Of a stretch of 64,000 nucleotides of DNA, positions 52,371 to 64,000 are shown piece by piece (within the stretch, counting starts at the first letter, position 1; every line of letters starts with the position of its first letter). A model generated the notes under the pieces. That model was not told where the DNA came from. It saw only the letters and a program-made list of their open reading frames with translations, and searched no databases. The DNA comes from Hetaerina americana (Eukaryota > Arthropoda > Insecta > Odonata > Calopterygidae). The stretch lies in contig JAKTNV010000023.1 of NCBI GenBank assembly GCA_022747635.1, positions 986,001-1,050,000 of the forward strand, given 5' to 3'. Both the position numbers and the translations under genes were made by a program.

Positions 52371-54280
52371 ATTTAGAGCCTATCTTTTATCTTTCCCGCC
52401 AATTCTGGACAAATGGGAACCTTTTGATAGTTACTCAATGATTTTAACCTGCATGACATTTTAAATTAATCACTTCATCCGTAACATTGTTTCCTTGACG
52501 GAATTTAAATATGAAAATACTTTTTAAGGCGCGGTAAGAAGCTTACCAACCGGATAAAATAAAACTCCCGAGTATTATTCAATGAAAGCCAACCTCGCAG
52601 CGTTTTATGTCGGTTGCCGGACACTCTCGTCCCTTAAAAGCAGAGACCGCGAACGGAATTGGATTCCGCAGACGGCTGGCTGGCCCAACGGCGCTCATTC
52701 AAGACAGCAAAAATAAAACTTAGCAAATAGCAAATAAATAGCAAAAATAGCAAATTCCTAGTATGACGCTGGAATTTTAAACAATTATTTCGAATTTTTA
52801 TTTTCCCCCGCCCATTCGGATCGGAATGAAAAAGAGAAATGGGGAGACGCACGTGGTAATTACATTCAATTAAGCCAGGGGAGGGGATGAGAGCCCGCGG
52901 AATGGAGCAGGAACGGCACAATAAAATCAGGGGGAAGGGGGACTTATATTATTCCGGTAGAATAGAGACACCGGTGTTGCCTTGCCCCAATCGCCACCGG
53001 GGCAATTAAGGGCAGTGGCTCGTAAACCAATACTCCTCGTGGGCGCTGGGGTAGTTAGCGCTTGTTACATTTCCGTCGTCTCGTCTCCCAGCTCCCATCC
53101 CTCCACACCATCCCCACCCACTCCCTCCTCCCTCCGAAATCAACGTCACTCGGCACAACTTTGCCGTCAATCATTTTAAGTTGCGTGAAAAAATGTGAGA
53201 AAAGGAGTACGCCTTTTATGCTCACGTATTGATTTTTTTCCTTCGCGGAAACCCGTGGGTGGGTGGCCCCGAGAGAAAGGGGAAATCGTCCATTTTTATA
53301 AATCAAGACGAGAGCGTGGGGGAGGAAGGCACGGATGGAAAAAGTACCCTCTCACCCAACCCCCGATTTCGTTTTTAGTTACATCTTAACCCCGTGCTCT
53401 GCTTCGTACCATTCGCTTTGGCATTCCGCCCTCTTTTGGGCCGGCGTAATGCCGCATGCAAATTGTGCCGCTCTCGGTAAAATCCCTTCCCTCGTTACCC
53501 CTTTTCCTCCAGCCAGCACGCCCCCCACCCCTCTCGTGTGACTTGGGCTGGGTGGGTGGTCGGCGGTGGGGTTTGGAGTGCAAGGGGAGGAGAGAGTGTC
53601 GCGTCAGGTGTGTTCGCCTCGCCATGATTTAAACATGATGTAGAAGGTCCCCAGAAGTAACGTAGGGTGAGAAGCCGCGAAAATGTCTCGCCGGGGCCCT
53701 CACTCCGCCGCCTGGAGTCGCCGCGAAGGGCTCCGGCCGTCCGCTCCCTCGTCTCGCTCCCTCTGGCCGCTGCTTCGTCGCTCGAGTTGTTCCTTCACCC
53801 TTGTGAGATAGGCTTGAGGGTTCGCGCGCACAACCCCCGACGCCCCTTCCTCTCCTCCCGGGGAGAACAGAACGCAAACCCGTAATGAATGCGGAAGTGG
53901 TCCACGCTCGGGAGGCTGCGTCCGGGTATCGTCCGCCGTGGTTCCCTCTTCTCTACCCCGAGTACGCGATATTTAAACCCCCCCCCGACCACCGTGTGAC
54001 ATTTTGCCGGGATGCTGACACGCCGGGGGAGAGGGGAGGGTCGTCTGGGTTTCTTTTGCACTCTCCTCTGTGGCGGTGAACTCGGGACTTGGCAATACTT
54101 CCGGTGTCCGCGGCCTGCGATGGTTCTCATTCACGCTTTTTATCCAGTTCCTCCCATTTGAGATGGCTCACGTCGAGTCCCCACCCCGGTAGAGAACCGA
54201 AGATAGCTCAGCTTCACCACCCACGACACACTCCGCGGCGAGGAAGTCACTCACTCACCTGGCTGGCAATCTTTTAAATC
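52371..54280. other. GC/CpG-rich stretch (from ~52.9 kb)
   Basis: GC-rich DNA with pyrimidine/purine strand bias and many overlapping ORFs (for example 53055-53306, 53629-53877, 53795-54130) lacking domains. Dense CpG and absence of transposons hint at a host promoter or 5' exon, not demonstrable here. Confidence 0.35.
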
Positions 54281-56862
54281 TTTTGCCTTCGCACCATTTC
54301 CTCAAAAGTATTTCCCTATAGCGAACGTGCCCATTCGTATCGTCCGCACCTAGAAAGCTGGGGGTCTAGATCTGTTCGAAATTCAAGCAAGCAACGGGTG
54401 ATGTGGGATACATAAATCTGGTAAATTTATAGCGATATGGAAAAAAGAGTTTGAAAGGCATTACTTGTGAATTGACAGGAAGATGACTGAAGTACTAATT
54501 CTCGACAATGGAGATGCAAGAAGCAGCCTTTATTTTGCGTCGGGAAAAAAATAACGGCAAAGGAAATGTTTCAACTAACTCGTAGTCGGCATAGCGTGGG
54601 ATAAAAGCATTTAGCTGATTTTTACAGGCAAAGGAGTCCGGGTGGTGAAGGTGCTGGAAGAGGATGGGGAAGGAAGTGACACGCCGAAGAATTCGCACGC
54701 GCCGCTCTATGAATCAGAGGCATGATATGATGTAAAAAGAGGAGGCCGTCCGAGAGCCTCCGAATTTTTGTTTTAGAATTTTGCGTTGCTATTTCATGCA
54801 TGACATGCATTAACGGAATGAGATACGAGGAAAGAGCAGGCGAGGAAGTTGGCGAGAGAAATAACATACATTAATGGCCGGAAAAAACTTTGGATCAGGT
54901 TTATTTCGAGGTGCCAGGAATTTGTTGGGAACAATTAAGGAAAAATAAGGATAAATTAAAGCGATACCCGGTCTTTCTTTGTGATATCATTTCAGTTTAA
55001 ATGTTAAAGGAGAAGACACTGAAATTGCACATTTTCATTAAAATTCATGAGAAGCGATGGTTTCCATGTTTCATCACAGCAAAGATGTATCGAAACAGTA
55101 GCTTTTCGGGAATAAATTAATAGAAGAGGAATTGTTTCTTGCTTCTCTTTCAGTCTTTCAGAAAAGTATGAAGAGGAAGGGAATAATGTGATGGTGACGT
55201 TTAGAGGGATTTAAGGCGGAATAGACCTAGGGCGACATAGGCGAGTGAGATATGACGGACGTGAATGCAAAATCTGTTTCAATCACTCGATTTTGTCGAA
55301 GGGATAAAGCTTACTTGATGATAACCATAGTACTAAGGTGAAATTTTGAAAAGTTAAGGGGGGGAACTATTCTCAATCACTTCAAGGTCGAAACTCAACG
55401 CTTCCCACCCCTAAAAATTTTTGCATGTGGTCGTAACCACCTTGACTATTTCTCCTTGTTGTCTCAACGGAATGTTCTACAGGAATCCATAGTTTATCGC
55501 GGTGGTGGTTTTATAGGCCTCATAAAGGAAATAAAAGCCGGGAACTCTAATCTCTCACCTTTACCCATCCACCTACGGTGGACAGCATTTACCATATAGT
55601 TCCATGTTCTTGTTGTTATACACTCCGTGAGGAAAGAATGCTCCTTTTTAACCAACCTTTTTTGTTCGGAGGCTGATATCCCGCTATTCCCTCAGCTACC
55701 GGATTAGTGCGGGGTTTTAATTAAATTCGCACCGTCGGACAAAACCGTACCTCACACGATTAAATCCTTGAAAGGCCTCGCTTTCAAACCGCCGGCGTCA
55801 ATACGACCCTTGGTCAAAGATATATGATTCCAAACTAATTCAAAGCAAAATGAACCTATTATTCTACATCAAATTGCTTGGAGGTTCGAAATATTTTCAA
55901 ATTTAGCTTAATAATCACCCAAAATTCACTCCCGGCCACGTTAACCCCAGAATGAGACAAAAACTGTAAGCGATCGATAAAACTCATTCTTTCAATAAAT
56001 TATCCGAAAAACAAGTTGAAGGCCCGTATTTATTCGCCCGTAGAATTACTCGTCTAGCTATAGAAAAATATACTGGAGAAAATTCTCCATAACTTCTAAT
56101 AATTGAAAATCAATCCAATGAAATAGTACCGATGGAAACATTCAAATACAAAATTACCATGACTCATTTTTACCAATTTCAATCATTTCAAACCATGTTC
56201 ACAACTTACAAGAGAATCCAACCTAATATCAATTACGGTTATTAAAACTCACTGCCTGACTTTAAATGGCTTATAATCACATTAAATCTAGAAACATGGC
56301 AAATATACCGTCCTTAGGAGTGTAAACCTTGCGAAAATGTTTCGACGTTATAGAATTTGCTATCAGGAAATCTTTAAGTCAAGAAGTGAAAGGAAGAATC
56401 ATTGCAAAAATGGCATCTATCCGCCGTACCAGGTCTGTAATTCTATCGGTCATCCTCAAAAATTCTGGGCCAAAAGCGACAGAACATAGTTTTAAGCCAA
56501 AAACTACGAAAAATGTTAGCAACTGATGGAAGCTCTCAGGCTTCTTTCTCCTGCGGAGATACCGGAAAAGCTTTGCTGAGTCCACTTCTAATCTCGTCTC
56601 TTCTCTTGATGACGGGCGCGACCTCTCTTCTTTTCTTACGGGGTGTCAACGTCGTACCTGGTTTCATCGCCCGTGTCCCTCAGGTCGGGACGGTGTGGCC
56701 TGAACCCCCAAGTTTACTGTTGAGTCCAGGAACATGTAGTAACAGGTCGCTTAAAAGAAGCAGAAAAAAACTTTGAGTCTCTCAGATTATTGCTAGCCAC
56801 ATGCTTATACCGGTCGTAATGGTCACCTACATTAGCTAATTCATTGGTTATCATATTTTTTT
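54281..56862. other. No recognisable gene
   Basis: Mixed, mainly AT-rich intergenic DNA. ORFs 56329-56526 and 56513-56776 have no recognisable domain. No repeat ends identified. Confidence 0.4.
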
Positions 56863-56923
56863 AAGGTAATCTACCGGTTAAGTTAGTTTTTGGATGGACA
56901 CAACTACCAAAGAAACATTTTAT

Positions 56924-57231
56924 CGGGGGGATCGAGATGGTGCGGGGCTAACGTACTGGCTTCCCACCCTGAGGGTGTGGGTTCAAATCCCGGCGGTGTT
57001 GAATATTTTTCAGAGGTATCTCGATCCCTACTTGAGGTGCTTTGTGGAGGGCACTTTGAGTGAGTACGGCGTCCGTCGGATGGGACGTTAAGCTGCGGAC
57101 CCCTTGGCGCCTTTCGTAAAGAGTAGGCTAATGCCGACGCCAGGTTTCTCTCCACCCTTCATCCTTTCCTGTCCATCCCCTATGGCGCAAATGACCTTAG
57201 CTGTCGGTCGCCTCCCCTAAAAACTACTACT
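56924..57231 (+). mobile_element. tRNA-derived SINE (family B) with 10-bp target duplication
   Basis: Head CGGGGGGATCGAGATGG with A-box-like TGGTGCGGGGC at about 56938-56948, B box GGTTCAAATCC at 56980-56990, body, and an ACT-repeat tail (ACTACTACT). Flanked by AACATTTTAT at 56914-56923 and 57232-57241. Inserted in the 3' UTR of RTE copy 3. Family B also occurs at 38800-38903. Confidence 0.92.
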
Positions 57232-57249
57232 AACATTTTATTACTCCTA

Positions 57250-59280
57250 AGAAAACACAAAATCCATCATCCTACTCTATATCAGGTCCCTCTTCATCTC
57301 TCAGTACTTTTTTCCTCCCTTCATCCCGTCCAACATCCCTATCCTGTTCCTTCCCTTTCCTCCTTTGCCCAACATTCTCCCCTCTATCACAGTCTTCAAC
57401 ATCCTACTGCCAGTCAATACCCCCTTCATCAACTTTTCCTGCCTCCATAGGATTTCTCCCAACAAACCCCTCTCTTCGCCCACCATACCAAGTACTACCT
57501 CGTTTGTTTTCTTCTCTGTCCATTTCACCTTCTCAATTCTTCTCCACACCCATATATCAAAAGCCTCCAGTCTACGTCTATCCTCCTGCGTCAATGATCA
57601 CGTTTCCGCGCCGTGCATAGCTACGCTCTATATAAAAGTTTTTATGAGTCTTTTCTTAACATCCTTACTCAACGTCTCTCTCATCAACTCCCTCCTCCTT
57701 GTGAAAGCCTCTTTGCCTAGCGCAATTCTTCTCCTTCGGTCCCTACTACTTTGACCGTGTTGGTCCAAAACACTACCAAGATACGTAAACTATTCTACCC
57801 GCCCTAGTTTTTGCCCTCCTATTTTAATGTTTAGCTTTGCCTTTTTCTTTCTAGAAAATCGCATAACCTTTGTTTTATTAATATCGATTGTCATGCCATA
57901 CCTGTCGCACTGATTTTACAATTGACTCAGCAATGCTTGCAAACCCTTGGCTGACTGACAAACGAAAGCTTGGTCTTCAGCAAAGCTAATTGATTTTACG
58001 TATTCCGCTCCCACTTTCATTCCTACCTCCAGCTCTTCCCATGCCTCTTTGATCACTTCCTCTGCAAACAGGTTGAACAGCAACGTTGATAATGGGCAAC
58101 CCTGCCCTCCTCTCACCCCGCACACCTCTTCCTAACACTGCCCATCCGGACTCCCCGTTTCCCACCCGCACCTGAGCAGTCTGAGACATGGTTCAGGTTG
58201 CGGAATAGCCTCCTTTCCCTCCAATCTATTCCTATTTTCTGCAATATACTTATTAGTTGTTCCCAATTCACTCTATCAAAAGGTTTTTTGAAATCTAAGA
58301 AAAAGGAAAATACCATCTGATTGTATTTTATATTCCGCTCGATTAATAATCTCATTACTGCAATGGCATCACGCGTACCTCTCCCCTTCCTATACCCAGC
58401 CTGATCATCTCCTAAGGAATCATTTGCCCTACTCTCTACCCTTTTGTTTATGATCCTGAGAACAACTTTAGCTGCTTGGGATATCAAACTTATCGTCTTG
58501 TAGTCCTCACATTATGTATCCTTTACATTTTTCGAAATAGGAACTAAAACTGATTTCACAAAGTCTTCCAGCCAGATTCCTTCCTCATAAATACTACGAA
58601 TCAGCTCATATAGCCTCTTCCTCCCACATTTTCCGAAACATTTCAATAGTTCTGCTGGAATGTTATCCACCCCCACGGCCTTATTAAGTTTCATCTCCCT
58701 TAATGACCTTTCTATCTCATCGTCGAGTATGCCTGGACCTAAGCTATCTTCCTCTACGTCATGCTGCTTTTCAAGATCTAACTTTGCTGGTCTAAGTTCT
58801 TTACTATACAGTTCTTCTATATATTCCTTCCATCTCTCTTGGATCTTTCCTGCGTCAACTATTACCTTACCCGCCTTATCTCTAACTGTTAGCATAGATA
58901 TCCCTTTCTTATATCCCGATAAAGATTTAACTTTGCTGTACAGCGCACCTATTTTACCCTTCCTCTGTAAACTTTCCATGTCCTCACACTGCGTCTTCCA
59001 CCATGCTTCTTTTGCTTTATTTGTTGCCCGCCTGAATTTATTGTTTAATTGTTTGTACTTCATGTTGCCTAACTCTGTATTTACATTCTTCCACTTTCTT
59101 CGCTCATCCATCTCTGTAATCATCTCATTAGTTATCCGTGGTTTCCTAGTCCTTTTAGAGTTAACGATTCCAATAGTGTATTTTGCGGCTTTAGACAACC
59201 CTTTCTTGAAACCTTCCCATTTTTCATCGATAGTACCTAGCTCTTTACCATCCTCCATGATTTCCTCTACCGCCTCCTCG
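57250..59280 (-). pseudogene. RTE reverse transcriptase, broken
   Basis: The linker and fingers are in ORF 58512-59372 (ending with non-element codons past 59280; MKLNKAVGVDNIPAELLK, then RKRLYELIRSIYEEG). The palm start is in ORF 58113-58487 (DDQAGYRKGRGTRDAI, LDFKKPFDRVNW). The active site lies in 57916-58125 and reads SISFAEDQAFVC: the first Asp of the usual FADD is Glu. A small insertion (GERRAGLPII region) and a deletion of a few codons shift frame near 58110-58190. The C-terminal domain is 57301-57594 (EDRRRLEAFDIWVWRRIE). Non-functional. Confidence 0.9.
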
Positions 59281-59979
59281 AGTCTCCGTTTCAAGAAATA
59301 AACCTCTGGTGATAAACTCATTTTATTTTTTTTCCAAATATTTCCACGAATATATAATAGTGAAATTGGCATGGAATGTAAATTCCACCGTCAAAATTTC
59401 ATTTCCTCTTACATATGATCCCACTTCAGGTAGCGAATATTAAAATGTTCTCGGAAATAAACCGTGACAGTTGTCACTTGTGTATCCAAGACCATCTCAT
59501 GACGTGCAATTAAATGCGCTTTGAAATGTAATCACTGGCGGAAATATTCACCAGGAGAGTCAGTTATAAATAATGGGGGGTTACCAAACACATTTAATCA
59601 AACAGGTCCCTCCCTCCCGGTCCACGCGGATGTATTTTCTGATCGGATTACGATGAGAAACATTTTCAATCGGGGCGGGTGGCTGCATTTGAGCGCGCAT
59701 CGAAGCTCATCCTTCCGGCCGTCGATTTCTTTTCGGGATGGAATCCCTCTCGAGAAGAAGAGAGGCCGCTGTTCCCCGGAGTATGGTCCCACGGAGGCCA
59801 ATCCCACCCTCGGAATGCAAGCGAAGTCATCGGATAGAGTGGAAGTCGATGCATTGAGGGTAAAAAGAAAGATGAGGACGAATATTGGAATAGTAATTCA
59901 TATCTCCGAGCAGCAAGGACCGCGAAAACAAAAGCCGTTGAGTGAGATCCGAAAACGCGTCCGAATATAATTACAATAT
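59281..59979. other. No recognised gene; 149-codon ORF
   Basis: ORF 59521-59970 (plus) is open for 149 codons in a region of rising GC content, with basic residues at the C terminus and no domain seen. It may be chance. Confidence 0.3.
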
Positions 59980-61260
59980 CAAATGGTATGAATCATTCGC
60001 CTTGTCGCACCGATGGTGCCATCTCTCGAGCCGTCCGGATTTCGTACTGCCAGAGTGGTGGCACCATTGGTGTGACGAGCGGGCCCGTGGTGGAGCCTCG
60101 TCGAAGTAATGGGCGCGAATTCACTTAAAAGTCCTCTCCCCCTTCTCCGCCGGCAATTATCCTGTCGCCGATCGCAGAAAATCCGCACCATCGCCATCTT
60201 GAATCGAGTACGGCCAAGCGGGAGGGCCGAGTGAGGGGGAAAGGTGAATGACGCACGTGCGGGGAAAGTGTGGGAGCTGGATGCGGGAGAGGGAGGAGCC
60301 GCGAGCACTCGAGGATCGCGCCACGGGCAGGCGGGAGCGGCCGGAGGAGGACTATTTCATCCGTCATTCATTCCCCCACCGCCCTCTCCGGAGCAGAGTC
60401 TTCTTTTGTCTCCCCCGCCGCGGCGAGGGGAGGGGCGAGGTGGAAGGAGATGTGGGGTGGAGTGAGCAATTGTTTAGATACTTCCCCCTCCCCTATCCAC
60501 GCCAGTGTTTTCGAAAAACCTTAACGCGCCAATCCGACTGGCCTAACGACCCGCGCTGCACTTGGTCGGGTTTCATTTTTTTTCATTTCTCGTTTTCCCC
60601 CCTCGTCTCAGCCCCCCTGAGTTTCCCTTATATTTACATTTTATATTCGGCGGGAGGACCGGAGTGGCGGGCACCGCAGCCGACGGTTCCACCCGTCGAA
60701 CCAATCCCTTTTGAAAGATATGGGGAGCGAGAGGAGGGGCAGGTGGAGGTGGGGAGAAGCGCTGGAGAGAGAGGAATGGAAGAAGGGGAGCGTGGGGGAG
60801 AAAAAAGAGACCCAGTAATTGCACTCGAAAAGTGCAGCTGCAAACACACACGAGGATCCGCTGCGCGGTTGAATTGAATCCTCGGCATTCACTCGAGTCG
60901 GTTCCTCTCCACACCCCTCCACATGCGCCCCTCCCAATGCCCCCCTCTAATTGCATCTGTCCTTGCACTTGAAATGGGTCGGATCTCGGGGCGGTGGGCA
61001 GGTGCGGCCCGCGAGGGGGGGCCACGGCTGGCTGGATGGTCGCGGGAGAGGCGGGGCCGTTCCCGTCGCTGCGCACCGCTCTCGGTGGAAAATTGAAAAA
61101 AAAGGACCAACCTGCTTCACTCTCCCGGTCCCTCCGGCCCCTTCGGCCCGACCCCCCCGCCTGCCGCAAGGCGTCCACAATGGAGGGCGCTGGGAAAGAG
61201 GAGCTCGCGGGCGAAAGCTATGTTCGGCACGACGCCTCCTATTCATAAACCCGTGTCACT
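59980..61260. other. GC/CpG-rich stretch
   Basis: Very GC- and CpG-rich with purine-rich plus strand patches, up to five overlapping ORFs (longest 60248-60877 plus and 60573-61178 minus). A TATA-like TTTATATTC occurs at about 60641. No coding potential can be singled out. Promoter/CpG-island-like by composition. Confidence 0.35.
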
Positions 61261-61672
61261 TCGCAATGCTCCACGGTCCAATTATATTATAGGTCAGGCT
61301 TCATTTCGACGCTTCGCCGTCGACGGAAACAACAAAAAGTACCTCGTCGTTATTCCAAGCCCAGCTCTATAATCTTTCCTGTTGGATTGAATTAACTGCT
61401 CATGAGAGCATGAAAGGGTGACCGTCGTGGTCATCTGTAAATAAGAAATGCACTAGTACTACGATTGAGGTAATTTATGGGTCAATTTTCTTCAAAGGTA
61501 TAGGCTATTTCCAGTTCGATAAAAACTGATAGTTTTATATTAATAAATAAACCCCAACCATGTAGAGAGTTTTAATCGGTAATTTACATCTTAAATCTGA
61601 AAGTGTAAACTAATTACCTCAATTAAAATGGCAGCCATCGCTCTAATGTGTTATCATATACCAATGATCTAA
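61261..61672. other. No recognisable gene, AT-rich
   Basis: AT-rich DNA with no ORF of note between the GC-rich stretch and the microsatellite. Confidence 0.4.
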
Positions 61673-61763
61673 TTTATATATATATATATAAATTTGTAAA
61701 TATTTATATATAAATTAATATAAATAACTTATTTGTATATATATATATACACACACACACATA
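61673..61763 (+). repeat. AT-rich (TA)n microsatellite with (AC)n end
   Basis: TA repeats interrupted by AAATT, ending in seven AC units at about 61749-61762. Confidence 0.95.
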
Positions 61764-61945
61764 ACTTATATGAATATTAAGCGAGAGATGGAAAAAGGAA
61801 AAATGGATATTTTAGGACTATGCTAGGTGAGATGGAAGGATAGCGGGAGAGATAATTATAGAATAATATGCAGCGGCGGGGACGAGATCCAACCAGGGTT
61901 TGCCATAGTATTACATGAAGAGGTGGGAAGAAGCGAAATAAACAT
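61764..61945 (+). mobile_element. RTE-type endonuclease fragment
   Basis: Plus strand reads NIKREMEKGKMDILGLC, a stop, VRWKDSG, YRIICSGG and FAIVLHEEVGRSEIN, the N-terminal endonuclease as at 22.9-23.1 kb. The catalytic Glu position (CE-VRW) is a TAG stop. It is cut off at 61945. Confidence 0.8.
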
Positions 61946-62580
61946 ACTATATCACCGTTCCCGCCTTCAAGACCTGCCTACAATTATAAACGAAATTAAT
62001 GCAGATCTAGCTGCGTTGTCACTATGGGGAATAAAAAATTTATTGAAAATAAACCCAATCAAAAGTCAGTCCATTATAATCGGAAGATGCTTCTTGTGTC
62101 CTCTCATCTCATACCCCACTTTGATTACTTTGATGTAGTATACCAAGACCTTTCAGGCGACCTGAAAACCAAACTCCAGAGGACCCATAATTCCTGTGTG
62201 CGGTTCATATGTGATCTTAGGAAATACGATCATATTTCCGACTCATTTAATAGAATATCCTGGTTAAAGATAGAAGGCCGTAGGCATTTAAATATTCTTT
62301 CACTTTTCTACGGAATACTTTGAAACCACACACCTAAATATCTTTACAAAAATTTCCTCTTCATCAGCTCAATCCACCACAGAAATACTAGGGGTAATAA
62401 TAAACTTCTAGTCCCACACCATCGCACGGAAATCTATCACAAATCTTTTCATGTTACAGCATGCCGTCTGTGGAACTCTCTCCCAGATGACATAAAAAAC
62501 TCTTCATCAACAACAACATTTAGAAGAGCACTTCACAAGTTCATTTTCCTCAGGTACTTAACTTAACCAGTACACCCTCC
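61946..62580 (+). mobile_element. CR1/Jockey-group RT C-terminal fragment
   Basis: After an abrupt switch from RTE sequence, frames 61827-62138 (C-terminal part) and 62024-62323 read LWGIKNLLKINPIKSQS, then LIPHFDYFDVVYQDLSGDLKTK and LQRTHNSCVRFICDL, then TPKYLYKNFLF and KSFHVTACRLWNSLP up to about 62565. This is the RT thumb and post-RT domain, with internal deletion and stops. It ends before a tail that carries GGGTTTTTCCTGCG-like repeats. Confidence 0.75.
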
Positions 62581-63019
62581 GACATTCCACTCAGCTGTTA
62601 TACAGATCACTGTGTCTACTTTTTTTCCCTGCTTTTTTGTTTTGTCATCTCAAGCGGTAGGAGTTTGCATCATTATTTTTAGAAATATCACGCTTCTCAT
62701 TACTCCGCATATGTTGTCAATGTATTTAATTTCTCCAATTCAATTTCAGTAACTTAATAATATGTATACTATGTAAAAATGATTGTTATAATGTACATGT
62801 ATCTTTCCTCTAATTAATGGGGTTTTCGCAGGTTTTTCACACCCCCCTTCTCTTCGTGGGTGTTTTTCCTGCGTGGGTTTTTACTAGTTGAGCAATGCCA
62901 CGCTCTCCCTATCTTTTCCCACAAACCTCATTGTTTGCTTAGACTTTCCTCATTTTTTGCTTAGACTTTCCTCATTTTATTGTACTCTATCTTCACTGTC
63001 ATTTAATTTGAGTATATGT
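62581..63019. other. No recognisable gene; retrotransposon 3' tail DNA
   Basis: AT-rich and probably the 3' UTR of the fragment above; includes a direct repeat of TTTGCTTAGACTTTCCTCATTTT at about 62933-62979 (unit truncated here for length; about 22 bp). Confidence 0.4.
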
Positions 63020-63240
63020 AGGTGTATTCTTAATATATATATGTATATGTATGTATGTATGGGTGTATATGTGCGTAATTATGTATGTATTTATGTATGT
63101 GTATGCATGCATATATGTATGTTTATGTGTGTATGTGTGTATGTATGTGTGTGGATATGTATGTATATGTGTAGGTATGTGTATGCATATAGGTATGTAT
63201 GTGTGTGTATGTGTGTATATATATACTTTTTTCTTTTCGA
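63020..63240 (+). repeat. TATG/GTAT microsatellite-like stretch
   Basis: About 220 bp of degenerate TATG, GTAT and GTGT units. It generates open frames of low complexity (62888-63262 and its complement) that are not genes. Confidence 0.95.
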
Positions 63241-63399
63241 TGTGCAAATCTGTGCTAAATGAATTTATGTCTGTCTGTATGTATTTATGTGTACATATGA
63301 ATGTAACTATAAGTTTAATGCCTAATATAATATGTATACGACGATGGGTTAAATGGAAGAAGGGACCATTTGGTCTCAATTTCGCCCAAATAAAGACCT

Positions 63400-63965
63400 C
63401 TATCTATCTATGTTGCCATTTTTCTTCTGTTGTAGAATTCTTTCTGTCCTCTCTGATAATTTTCTCTGCGACAAGCAAGTACTCCTTTCGTACCATCCCG
63501 CTGGATGCTTTTGCATCCACTTCCTCATCCGTCTTCTCTGTTGTCTCCTCTTGAATCTGGAATTGCCCTTCAGTAGCACTAAATTATGATCTCAACCCAC
63601 ATTCGTCCCCGGGGAACTGTATAAATTAATCTTGCCGTTCCGAAATTTGTGCCCAGTCGAAACATAGCCTTAACTGATATCTCTCAGAATTACCCGATTA
63701 TTTTCCATCCATGTACGTCTATTTTAGTGATTAAGCTGTGTGTTCGTCATGATTTAAACCTGTCTTCTTCAGAATTCTTTTGCCTTTTCTCGGCGGCCAT
63801 GCCTTTTTCCCAAACCGTAGTTCCCTACCTCACTAATATCTCTCCTTCGCCTCTCATCGAGCTCCAATCCCCCATATCACAATCAATATTTTCTTCCAGG
63901 AGCACTCGCTATTATTTTCTCTAATTGATGTATACCCTGACCTCTTTCCTTCCTTGATTGGCATG
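63400..63965 (-). mobile_element. Diverged RTE-type endonuclease/linker fragment
   Basis: The DNA follows the order of RTE copy 2 at 22.44-22.85 kb (AAATTATGATCTCAACC..., CCGGGGAACTGTATAAATT, CAAACCGTAGTTCCCTACCTC, TCCAATCCCCCAT) but is about 30 percent or more different, so it represents another RTE subfamily or an older copy. No long frame. It continues to near the window end, followed by an A/T-rich tract of TTTTATTTTATT type at about 63970-63995. Confidence 0.65.
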
Positions 63966-64000
63966 TAGATCTTTTATTTTATTTATTTTATTTATTCAGT

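Larger units (their letters stand above)
56863..59280 (-). mobile_element. RTE-type retrotransposon, 5'-truncated (RTE copy 3)
   Basis: Starts at the shared 3' end GGTAATCTACCGG (56864) and continues, after a SINE insertion at 56924-57231, to about 59280, where similarity to copy 2 stops in the endonuclease/RT linker. It retains the RT fingers that copy 2 has lost. Confidence 0.9.

Noticed and set aside
58660..59301. 213-codon plus-strand Ser/Leu-rich ORF
   Set aside because: Shadow of the RTE reverse transcriptase on the minus strand.
60248..61178. Several 200-codon ORFs on both strands
   Set aside because: All overlap in GC-rich DNA with few stop codons; none has a domain and no single frame stands out.
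62888..63379. Long Tyr/Val/Cys/Met-rich and His/Thr/Ile-rich ORFs on both strands
   Set aside because: They are translations of the TATG/GTAT microsatellite; frame openness follows from the repeat.

Overview
The window is animal, most likely arthropod, nuclear DNA made mostly of transposable elements and endogenous virus-like debris. Evidence: several non-LTR retrotransposon families (CR1-type, RTE/BovB-type, Jockey/CR1-like), two mariner-type relics, tRNA-derived SINEs, hammerhead-ribozyme repeats of the Penelope-like type, and relics of a Polinton/adintovirus-like element with a protein-primed-type family B DNA polymerase. I recognise no host gene with confidence. No rRNA gene, free-standing tRNA gene or CRISPR array is visible. 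The species is not determinable from what I can read; an insect-like arthropod is an inference from repeat style only.

Layout. 1-3.1 kb: the edge of a first virus-like (Polinton/adintovirus-type) relic, with a broken DNA polymerase B on the minus strand running off the left edge and, on the plus strand, a small two-exon gene whose C-terminal fold is shared with a gene in the second relic. 3.2-19.8 kb: a SINE, scattered RTE and Jockey-like fragments, an 18-bp minisatellite, a mariner fragment, and an RTE copy split by a CR1-type insertion. 20.4-28.3 kb: a nested stack. A minus-strand RTE carries a 179-bp insertion (13-bp target duplication) whose centre is a hammerhead ribozyme motif between perfect 46-bp inverted arms. 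Next to it a minus-strand Jockey-like tail is split by an almost complete plus-strand CR1 element with a PHD-finger ORF1 and an endonuclease/reverse transcriptase ORF2. 31-32.3 kb: a full-length but dead mariner. 37.2-38.9 kb: RTE relic, Jockey-like copy and SINE abutting.

39.8-49.6 kb is the most notable locus: a ~9.75 kb element bounded by long terminal inverted repeats (474 and 358 bp). Inside are, from left to right, a 99-bp coding tandem repeat, a 19-bp iteron-like array, an acidic ORF, then a block of minus-strand genes: an unnamed conserved-looking protein, two tandem paralogues, an adenain-like cysteine protease, a virion-protein-like fragment, DNA polymerase B, and a small gene homologous to the one at 2.7 kb. 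Most genes are broken by frameshifts, stops or deletions, so this is an old, non-functional copy.

49.6-64 kb: a second tRNA-derived SINE family, a hammerhead-like motif, a third RTE copy disrupted by a SINE with a clear 10-bp target duplication, GC/CpG-rich stretches (52.9-54.3 and 60-61.3 kb; similar stretches lie at 9.5-10.2 and 34.8-36.2 kb) that could be promoters of unseen host genes, and at the right edge RTE and CR1-type fragments with microsatellites.
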